39,852 nt of DNA from CAYQTE01 sp964420285 (GTDB lineage: Bacteria; Planctomycetota; Phycisphaerae; Tepidisphaerales; Tepidisphaeraceae), in assembly GCA_964420285.1 (NCBI GenBank), contig CAYQTE010000043.1:1-39852 (forward strand). Reading direction: 5' to 3'. Within the stretch, counting starts at the first letter, position 1; each line of letters begins with the position of its first letter. The translations under genes and the position numbers were made by a program. Shown here one piece after another: positions 9,211 to 18,300 of this stretch. The notes below the pieces were generated by a model. That model searched no databases. It was given only the letters and a program-made list of their open reading frames with translations, and was not told where the DNA came from.

Positions 9211-10686
9211 CTACAGCCGCGACAGAGATTGCACAACACGCGCGACCACCAAGTCCCAATTCCCCGCCGACTCCTGCCGCATCAGCCGCGCTGTCGGATA
9301 CCACGGCGAATCCTCGCGATCCAGCATCCACCGCCAGTCGGGCACATATTGCAGCATCACCCAGACCGGCCGGCCCATCGCTCCCGCCAGGTGCGGCACG
9401 GACGTGTCGGTGGTGATGATCAGATCGCACAGCGACATGACGGCGGCGGTGTCGGCGAAATCGCGAAAGTGCGAACCGAGGTCGATCAGGCGATCGTCGA
9501 AGCCAAGGTCGTGAATCCGCTGGGACGGCGGTCCGTATTGCAGGCTGCAAAACTCGATATTCCCGATCGCCAGAACCTCTCGCAACTGTTCGAGTTGGAG
9601 GGATCGGGTGCGGTCGCCATTGAAGGTGGTCCGGCCCGCCCAGGCGATTCCGACGCGCAACTTTCCGCTGGTCGGACCCATTCTTTCGCGCCAGAACGCG
9701 ATGCGCTGCTCGTCCGCCCGCAGCGGCGGGGACTGCCGGGGAATGGTTTGCGGCGTCGTGCCGAATAAACCGGGCAGGCTGGCCAGCGGGCAATGCCGAT
9801 CAAATTCCGGCAGAACCTCGCCGCAGCAGACCCACTTTTGATCGCCCGGAAGCTGCCTGAACAGAGGCAGCAATTCCGGCTGAATCTCCACCACGATCTT
9901 CGGCCCGCGCGCGGCAACCAGCGGCAGATAGCGAATGAACTGAATCGTGTCGCCGAATCCCTGCTCGGCGTGCAGCAGGATCGTCCGCCCCGCCATCTCC
10001 TCGCCCTGCCACTGCGGCTGCCTGAAATTCCGAGGCCGCGATGGGAACTGATTCCAGCGCCATCGCCATTCGTATTCCGGCCAGGCCGCTGCCCAGTCTC
10101 CGCGCAGCAGCAACAGCAACGCGCGATTCCAATGGGCGACGGCATCATCGGGATTGATGGCGATCGCCTTGGCCAGTTCGTCGGCCGCCGCGTCGAATTC
10201 GCCGCTGAGCAGAAGGGCCACGCCCAGATTGCAGTGCGCCGGCGGGTAATTCAGCCGCAGCGCGCCGCGAAAGGCGGTGATGGCATCACTGGTCCGGCCA
10301 AGCTGCGCCAGCGCCGATCCAAGAGCGAAATGCCCGACCGCGAGGTTTGGAATGATCGCCAGCACACGGCCGAAGGCGCTGACCGCCTGCTCCCATTCAC
10401 CGGCCGCGGCGTAAGCGTTGCCCAGCATGCCGTGGGCTTCGGCGAGATACGGATGTGCCATCGCGATGGAGGAGAGCGTTTCGATGGCCCCGGCGACATC
10501 AGCATGGCGCACGGCCGGCTCGCCTGGCGCGGCGCCGGTCCGTTGCCGCATCAATGCTTGTGCCCTTCGCAGAGTCGCGGCCGCGTCGTCGAACTGCCTT
10601 TTCTCCGCCGCTGAAAGGCCCAGCCGCGAATTCCCGTCACGCGATGCGAAATTCGGCGGCTCGGCGATGGTGGTTCGAGCGCTCAT
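9211..10686 (-). CDS. TPR-repeat protein with a C-terminal GT9/GT41-like glycosyltransferase domain
   Basis: The 491-residue product has an N-terminal TPR solenoid (about residues 20-230; units such as AHGMLGNAYAAAGEWEQAVS and AVGHFALGSALAQLGRTSDA). A glycosyltransferase-B-like domain follows (about 235-490), with ILLHAEQGFGDTIQFIRYLP and IITTDTSVPHLAGAMGRPVW. These are the nucleotide-sugar/acceptor motifs shared with ADP-heptose-transferase-like proteins. No signal peptide or membrane segment is seen, so it is presumably cytoplasmic, modifying proteins or a surface glycan; the substrate is unknown. ATG 10686 has no clear Shine-Dalgarno sequence. It lies 48 bases downstream of the prepilin-like gene on the same strand and could be cotranscribed. 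A role in glycosylating surface proteins such as its neighbours is speculative. Confidence 0.88.
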   Translation of the reverse strand: MSARTTIAEPPNFASRDGNSRLGLSAAEKRQFDDAAATLRRAQALMRQRTGAAPGEPAVRHADVAGAIETLSSIAMAHPYLAEAHGMLGNAYAAAGEWEQAVSAFGRVLAIIPNLAVGHFALGSALAQLGRTSDAITAFRGALRLNYPPAHCNLGVALLLSGEFDAAADELAKAIAINPDDAVAHWNRALLLLLRGDWAAAWPEYEWRWRWNQFPSRPRNFRQPQWQGEEMAGRTILLHAEQGFGDTIQFIRYLPLVAARGPKIVVEIQPELLPLFRQLPGDQKWVCCGEVLPEFDRHCPLASLPGLFGTTPQTIPRQSPPLRADEQRIAFWRERMGPTSGKLRVGIAWAGRTTFNGDRTRSLQLEQLREVLAIGNIEFCSLQYGPPSQRIHDLGFDDRLIDLGSHFRDFADTAAVMSLCDLIITTDTSVPHLAGAMGRPVWVMLQYVPDWRWMLDREDSPWYPTARLMRQESAGNWDLVVARVVQSLSRL

Positions 10687-10734
10687 GGGTCGGGATTCGG
10701 GCCGCCAGGATTGCCAACACGGTCCGGTCTTCCG

Positions 10735-11889
10735 CTATTCGGGGCAAACGTAGAACGACGTGGACGGGATTCCGTAGGTGGCGTAGACATCGTTCCAGAA
10801 CTCGGCGGGAGCAACGACTGTTCCTTTGGGCATCCAGAATTTGGGATTGGCGCCGTCGAGATCGCCCAGCGTTTCCACGTGACCATCGTAGAAGACCGCA
10901 TTGAACCTGAACTGGTTGCCGGCCGTAGTGTGGTGCGACGGACCATGAAGAGCCCACTTTTCGCGCTCGTCGGGCAGATTGGACGGTCCGCCGTTGCCCG
11001 GAACATGCTCGCGGTTTTGTGCTCGCGTGTAAGCCGAATCCGCGCCCCAGTCGGCGTACTCGCCACCTTCGCCGTCCAGAGCGTCCCAGTTTTCGGTGGG
11101 CGGACCGCTCTTGTTGTACACATAGCGTCCCCCGTCGGCGACGAATATCTTCACCGCCAGATTGCCGACCTTGTCAAGTCTGGGCACGTAGTTGACGGGC
11201 GGGTTTTCCCAGTAATTGCCGAAGATGGTCGGCGTGGCCCCCGGACTCTTCGAACTGTCCGGCAGCGGATTGTGCAAAACCATGAAGTCTATGCCCGCCG
11301 TGTAGCATGGAAGCGGCAGAGTGTTGGGCAAACCCAACACGCCAGGGAAGAAGTTCGTGCCGCTGCCGCCGGCCCAAGCCGCCGTATTGAAGTTCTCCGG
11401 GCACTGGAACAATCCGTAGGTGCTTTCAAACTTCACCCGATCCCAGCGGTCCTGGGAATTTGTCCTTCCCGGATCCGTCTGGGCGTTGTAGGGAGTGCTG
11501 TACGGGATGCCGATACCGAGCACGTTGAGTACGGGGGTTTCCCAGTCCCAGATCGTGTTGACGCCGGGCGGATAGTTTGAGTTGGTGTACGATGGCGGCC
11601 AGCCCGGATTGTTATTGTTCTGCTGTGCCGCCATCTGCAGAACCGGGCCGCCGCCGCCGGTGTTGACCGGCGAGCCCACGATGAAATTGTGGTTCTGCTC
11701 GGCATACAGGATCATGGCCTGCCCGATCTGCCGCAGTCCCGACGCGCATTGCAGCGTCTTGGCTGTGTGACGCGCACCCTGCAACATTGGCAACAGAAGC
11801 GCAATCAGAATCCCGATGATCGCGATGACCACCAGCAACTCAACGATCGTGAAGCCCCTTGTCTGTGTTTTTCTCACGTTTTCCTTCAT
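10735..11889 (-). CDS. Prepilin-type N-terminal cleavage/methylation protein (planctomycete pseudopilin-like)
   Basis: About 384 residues. The N-terminus TQTRGFTIVELLVVIAIIG is a textbook type IV prepilin signal: cleavage after Gly, methylated Phe, Glu at +5, then a hydrophobic helix to about residue 40. The large globular part, with LRQIGQAMILYAEQN and VFYDGHVETLGDLDG near the C-terminus, is typical of the expanded planctomycete pseudopilin-like families rather than of true pilins. It is processed by a prepilin peptidase and anchored in the cytoplasmic membrane. ATG 11889 puts the cleavage site about 12 residues in; an upstream in-frame ATG (seven codons earlier, MTPGHED) is possible, and the ribosome-binding site is weak for both. 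Function beyond the family is unknown. Confidence 0.9.
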   Translation of the reverse strand: MKENVRKTQTRGFTIVELLVVIAIIGILIALLLPMLQGARHTAKTLQCASGLRQIGQAMILYAEQNHNFIVGSPVNTGGGGPVLQMAAQQNNNNPGWPPSYTNSNYPPGVNTIWDWETPVLNVLGIGIPYSTPYNAQTDPGRTNSQDRWDRVKFESTYGLFQCPENFNTAAWAGGSGTNFFPGVLGLPNTLPLPCYTAGIDFMVLHNPLPDSSKSPGATPTIFGNYWENPPVNYVPRLDKVGNLAVKIFVADGGRYVYNKSGPPTENWDALDGEGGEYADWGADSAYTRAQNREHVPGNGGPSNLPDEREKWALHGPSHHTTAGNQFRFNAVFYDGHVETLGDLDGANPKFWMPKGTVVAPAEFWNDVYATYGIPSTSFYVCPE

Positions 11890-12237
11890 GTCCTCATGAC
11901 CTGGCGTCATAGTAGATTGACTCAAAAACCGCCGCTCCTGAACACGCAATCCTTCCATGTGACACTGCAGCCTTTCGCGATAATCCCTTGCATCGCTCAT
12001 TCGTGGTCGCAATCACACCGTGAAACAAAGCGGCGTACATCAGTCACGACGACCATGGGCGCTTCCGAACCGGCGCGGCCCAATAAGCCGATCACCGCAC
12101 CCGCCTTCTACTTCCAACATGTCACGGTCTGGTTAAGACTGTGTTGTGAATCGGTGAATTCTCTAGCCTGGACGCTTTTGCCACCGCCCGCTTGAGGCCA
12201 GCTTCCCAATCGGCGGCGGCAGAACGGCAAACAAAAC

Positions 12238-12348
12238 AGGGCAACCGCATCCTCCCAATCACAATCGCCTGACGCTGGCGGACTCCCGGCCGCTTGTGGC
12301 GACAACGCCTGCGTCCCGCGACCATGGTGGGCAGAATGCGGTTGCCCT
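12238..12348. repeat. 13-bp perfect inverted repeat enclosing smaller hairpins, just after the giant gene's stop
   Basis: AGGGCAACCGCAT (12238-12250) is exactly complementary to ATGCGGTTGCCCT (12336-12348). Between the arms lie at least two short hairpins: CGCC/GGCG at 12266-12280 and GGCG/CGCC at 12298-12309. The right arm ends 9 bases beyond the stop of the 7.9 kb gene on the minus strand, so the structure would form in that transcript's 3' untranslated region. There is no T-run, so it is not a classical intrinsic terminator. It could be a 3' stabiliser, a Rho-independent variant or a small mobile repeat. The rest of the 467-base gap 11890-12356 shows nothing else I can support. Confidence 0.6.
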
Positions 12349-12356
12349 GAAGCGCA

Positions 12357-15300
12357 TCAATCGGCCAGAACCGAAAGCTGCGGATCGAGCCAATCCGATT
12401 GAATCGGCGTATCCGAGAACACCGGCAAATCAGAACTCGCCGACGGCTGGTTGGCGGCAACGGCGGTCGATTCTTCCGAAGTCGAGCCGACCGAACCGGC
12501 GGAGGCCACCACGGCGCTGTCGCCAGAGGCATTCAGCGTGGCGCCCAGATCGTTGATGATCGCGCCGATGTCGTAGATGTTGACGATACCCTGGTTGAGA
12601 ATATCTCCACCGGAATATCCCGCCGCCAGACCCAGGTTGTTGATCGCCCTGGTCAGGTCGGTGATATCCACCGTGTCATCCAGGTTGGTGTCGCCGGTGG
12701 GCACGTATTTCACTTCGACATCGCCGGTTGGGACGGTCAACAGGTCAGCGTTATGGTCGCCGTAGCCAATTGCGCGGCTGGCCTGCGAGTTGGGGCCGTA
12801 GACCAGCGAACTGGTGATCGTCTTGCTCTGCACCGTGGTCGCAAGCTCGGTCATCGGAAGGCCGGTTTCCGGGGTCAGCAGCGTGCCGTTGCCAATGTCC
12901 AGCGTGCTGCCGGAGTTGACCGTCAGCGAGCCGATGGTCACCGTCCCGCCGGGACTGGACTGCTGCATGATCGCCTGGGCATCGCCGCTGAGCGTGAGGC
13001 CGGCCAACTGTTGATTGCTCTGGATCACCACGCTGGTATTCGGCCCGCTGGCCGTGACATTCACCAGCGGATCGGTGGAATCGGCCGGGTTCGTGTCGGC
13101 GGTGACATCCTCGGTGAAGGTGACGCTGCCGTTGGTCAAAACGAGATTGCCCGTGGTGGAATCCCACGTGTAATCCGCATTGGCCGAAGGCGTGATGTAC
13201 GACGGCAGCGGGGTCTGGCTGGCCGGGGTGGCATAGCTGACATCGAAGGACAGTTCCGGCGAGATGTAATAGTTCATCGGAAGTCCGACGACCGCGGCCC
13301 ATCCCGCGTTGGCATCGACGTAGTTGTAGATCCAGTCCAGGCTGCCGGCGACTTCCGGCGCGGCCACGATGCGGAACTTGGTTCCGTTGTTCAGGTCGGA
13401 GATGAGGATGTTCTCCGCGGCCGTCGAGAAACTGGTCATCGGAATGTAGTTGTAGCCGGTCAGATTGATCGTGTTGGGGTTGGTCACCGTGCCCAGCAGA
13501 TAGGAGGTTCCGAACTGGGTGCTGGCCGACGTGGTATTTGTGGGATCGGCCCCGCCGAAGCTGGTGCTGCCGACGCCATCGGTCGTGCCGTACCAGCCGT
13601 TGCCGTCGGGCGTCGAGCTGGTGCTGTTGTCGTAATAGTGCGGGTTCTTGGACGTGCCGGCGGCACCCGGCTGGGTGTTGGTTGTGGCATCCGACACCAG
13701 GTAGACGTTCAAGCTGCCACCGGCGGCGGAACTGGTGTAGTTCACGAAGTTGAGCGTGATCTCGTTGATGGCCGTGATCAAGTCTGTTGAAGAATAGGAT
13801 GGCGCGGCGGCGGCCGGGGTGTAGACCACCGGGCCGAGGCCCAGAGGTTCACCCGCCGGCGGCAGATACGTGGGATTGCCGTTGCTGTCCACCGGGCCGG
13901 TCGGAGTGATGGGGCCGGTTGCGCTATTGAACTCAGCCGGGTCGTTGAAGTTGATGACCGAGCTGTCGTTGAAGTCCATCGCGGAAAGGATGTGACCGCT
14001 GGTGGAGACGGAGAAATTGAACGGCGCCACCGGCGCCACGGCGCCGATGCTGCTGATGGCGGTCGGGCCGTTGGTGCCAATCTTGCCGGCGGAGCTCGTG
14101 TACTGGGTGAGCGTCACGGCATTATTGGGCGTGTTGGTGATGTAAACATCCGCCAAGGCGTTGGCGGTCACAGCCGGCGGATAGTAATGCGTCAAATCCG
14201 CCGTCTGGGGGTTGGTCAGCGTTACCGTGAAGGCCTTGGCCCCCAGGTCGACCACTTGCGAGATGGGGATGGTGATGTTTTCGGTGGCGACGCCCGGCGG
14301 GAAGGTCAATGTGCCGGGGGAGCTCACCGTGGCCGACGAGGTGTAGTTGGTGCCGTTGTAGGCGTTTCCATCGGTGGTGTAGTAATTGACGGTCAGCGTG
14401 TCACCCAGGCCGGAACCGTCGTTCTCGATGATGCTGCGGTTGACCGGGATGGTCACGTTGCCGTTCTGGTCGGCCACGCTGTAAAGCGTCGAGGCGAAGC
14501 CGACGTTTTCATAGGTTCTGGTGGTGGCCACGGTGTCGGCCACTTGGAGCCTCGGAGATTCCAGGCCGTTGCCGGTGCCGAAGGGGAAGTCGTGGAATGA
14601 CGAGTTGCCGGGCGCGGCGAAGATGCGGATGGCCTGGCCGGCGTTGAGCTGGTTCTCGATCACCTGCAGCGCCGAGACGGTGCCGGTGATTCCGGGGATG
14701 CTCCACTGGCGATTGAGGGCGGCCTGCGTGGGCGTGAAGTAGATCATGCCCAGGTTGCCGTTGAAGCCCATCACGCCGATCGGGATGGCAAAGTCGTTGA
14801 GGTCGTTTATACCCTTGGGCCCGATGTTGCCGATCTGGGTGGCGACCAGCGGACCGGTGACCGACGGCTGGTAGCCGCCGACGCCGTCCTGCCAGTTGGT
14901 GTCAAAATACTCCGTGCTCACCGCTTCGGCCTCGGTGCCGACGGTGCTGGTGGTGCCCGGCGTTCCGACGGCGGTCTCGGGGGCGCCGGCGAGATACATG
15001 GTGAAGTCGCCGGGGGCGCCGACGTAGTTGACCGTCGGGTTGCTGGTGGGACTGGCAAGGCTGGAAATTCCCAGCGCGATATTCGACAGGCTGGTGATCT
15101 GCTGGCCGGGCATCAGGAACTGCGAGCTGGGGAACTCGAACACTTCGTACCCCAGGTAGGCGTAGGAGCCGGTTCCGTTGGGGCCGCCGTTGATGTAGGA
15201 AGCGCTGTACGGCCCGCTGGTTTCAGCGGCGTAGTCGCGATCGGCCAGTGCGGTCGAGGTGGTGGTCACCGGCGGCACGATGGTGATGGTGGTCGGGGTG

Positions 15301-18300
15301 CTGCTGAAGGACGGTTGCGGCTCCGGGCCAGTCGTGCTGGCGCCGGTGAGATGGATCGTGAAGCTCTTTTCCGTTGTCGCGCTGGCATTGGGAATGATGG
15401 GAATCAGCACGGTGGCGATGGTCTGGCCGGGCACGAAGGTGACGGTCTCGCTCGTCGGCGCGCTGTAATCGGTTCCGAGAACGGCTCCGTTTTGCCCGCC
15501 GTCCTGAAGCGCGAAGGTCGCGGTCAGCGTGTCGTTGGTGAACCCGGAGGCCGGACGAGTGACGTCGATGGCCACCGCGTTCTGCGTCGAGATGGCGTTG
15601 ACAGCGCCGTATTGGATATCGACGGTCTCGGCCGGGATGACGGCCGGGGTGGTGGTTCCGTTGAACCAGAGGTACGGCTGGATGCCGTAGTTGCCGCCCT
15701 GGGCGGAGTTGTTGTTGGCGAAATCGGCGGCGAAGGCGGGCGAAGCGGCGGCGATGGCCAGGCGAATGGGCGTCGCGGCGGGATTGGTCTTGTTGGTGGC
15801 GTTGAGATCGTACTGGAGCCAGGCCTTGCCAAGGCCGGACAATTCGATGGTGTACGTCTCCTGTGTGCCCTCGTTATAGCCGAGGTTGGTGCTCTTGTTC
15901 GAGTTGGTGGTGTCGGGATTATCGAAGCTGGCGGTTCCCAGCAGGATCATGACGTTCTTGGTCGAAGTCGAGCTGGCGTCGTTGTTTGTAACCGACACGG
16001 TCTTGGTGGGATCAAAGCCGCCGCTGTTGCCGTCGCCGTTGGGGAAGGTGGCGGCGACGGGCGAACTGCTGGCATTGCCCAGATACGCCAGGGCGGTGTT
16101 GGCCAGCCATGTCGAGGAGGGTTCAACGAGGTAGATGTTGAAATCGCCGACATGCTGCGGATTGGGGGACTGCCATGCGTCCAGGGCGTTGGCGGCCTGA
16201 TTGGCCGGGAGCACGTCCCTGGGGTCGGCATAGCCGGTGTAATTGCCGTAAATCGAGCTGTAGTTGTCCAGTTCCAGGCTCATGCTGGTGAGATTGTTCA
16301 CACTGATGCCGCTGCCCAGAGCGCTGGCGTTGAACGAGAGGATTTGATACTGCGGGGTGGCAAAGCTGCCCTCGCCGTTGTTGGAGCCGCCGTTCACGTT
16401 CATGTAAGTTCCGTTGACCGAGCCGATCGACTCGATGTTCGGGGAAGCCTGCGTGAGAATGAACGCCTGGTTCTGCGTGGCGGTGATGTCCTTCTGGCTG
16501 GGCAGAAGTCCGCCGATCGCGTCGGAGCTTCCGGTCGTTCCGACGATCGTGACCGTCGCCGTGCCGTTGCCGGCGGCAATCGTCGGCGTCGCCACGGTGC
16601 CCGTGGGCGAGGACAGCACCACGGTAAATGTCTTATCGCTTGCGTTGCCCGTATCGATGATCGGCACGGAAACCACGGCCACCGTTTGACCGGCGGCGAA
16701 ATTCAGCGTGCCGGAGACCTGGGTTGTGCTGCCCACGGTGCCGAAATCGGTTCCCGCCAGACCGGAGCCGTTGACGGTCGTGTAGTGGACGGTGGCGGCA
16801 TCGCCGGCGTAGCCGAGGCGCTCGACGTCGATTTCGGCCGTCTCGGAGGACTGGTTGGAATTGTCGCCGATGGCGGGATTGCTCTGGTTGACGCTGATCT
16901 GGGTTGACGGGGTGATGAAGGACTCGGCAACGGAGTTGGCGGTGTAGCTGAGGATGGGCGCTTCATTGAGATTTACGGGGCCGTTGGCGTTGCTCAGGCC
17001 GTTGGCCTCAACGGTGGGCGAGCCGCCCGGCGTCATGGTGTCAATGTAGGTGACGCTCTGGCCGGCGAACTGAGCGGAGGAAGTGGCCGAATCCGGGACG
17101 ATGACCAGCTCGAACGGCAGGTTGTTGTTGAGATCCATGCTCAGGAGGTAGGCCGCGCTGGAGGTGCCGCCGGTGGTCGGCAGGGTCAGTGGGACGTTGA
17201 CGATGCCCGTGGCCGAGGGCGAGAAGCTGGCGAGTTCGTAATTGGCGGCAGTGACACTGCCCAGGCCACCTTGGGATTCGATGCCCAGAGGCAGGGCAGC
17301 GCCGCTGGCGTCAAACAGGGCCTGCGTGCTGTAGACCAGGGAACTGGTGCTGGCGGAGAAGGCGGGCGTGTAGGTCGGCAGCACAAAAATGTCGAAGAAG
17401 CCGGTGGCGGAGTTGCCGGTGGCGCCGCTGGAGCTGTTCCAGGCCGACGGGTTGTTGATCAATTGGAGGTTGAGGTTGGTCGGGGTCGCGATGCCGATGG
17501 TGCCGGAGGTATTGGTCAGGGGCGTGGCATTCGGGGTCGAGAGTGCGGTGACGGTGTAGTAATTGGAGGCGCTGGTGGACGGCGAGGAAATTGTGCCGTT
17601 GAGAGACTCAAAATCGGTGGCCGTCCCGACGTAGACCTTCGCGGACGTGGCGCCAGAAGGCGCTGCCGGAAGGGTCAGCAGAACGCTGTTGGTGCTGGTG
17701 GTGGGAGCGGTGGTGAAAGAGCCTTCGCTGCTGGCGATGGTTTCGCCAGTGGCGCTGACCCAGGTGTAATCGAAGTAATACTTGGTGCCGGCCAGGAGCG
17801 TGCCGCCGGTGGTTGAACCGGTCAGGGCGGCGGCCGATGTCGAAGACGCCAGGGCATAGGTGTTGTTCGCTGCCGGTGGAACGGCGGTGTTGGTGGATGA
17901 GGGCGCGGCAGTAATGGTGTAGTAGTTGGGTCCGGTCTGTGAGGGAGCGGCGATGGAGCCGTTGAGGATTTCCTGGCCGCTGACGGTTCCGACGTAGATG
18001 TTGAGTGCCGTGGCGCCGGAGGGAGCGACCCCGGTGGCAAGTCCCAGACTGCATGTGCTTGCCGAAGTGGTCGTCGCGCTCAATTCGGTGCTGCCGAGCG
18101 TTTCGCCGGTTCCTGTTACCCACGTGTATTCGACGTAATACTTGGTGCTCTTGGCCAGCTTGCCGTTGGTGGCGCCGACAGTCAGAGTTGCTCCGGCGGC
18201 GGGATTCGAGACGCCGGCGGTGTTGGTGCCGGGGAGGCCGGTGAACGAGGTGATTGTGTAAACGTTATTGCTGGTGGTCGAGAGCGCCGAGAGGGCGCCG

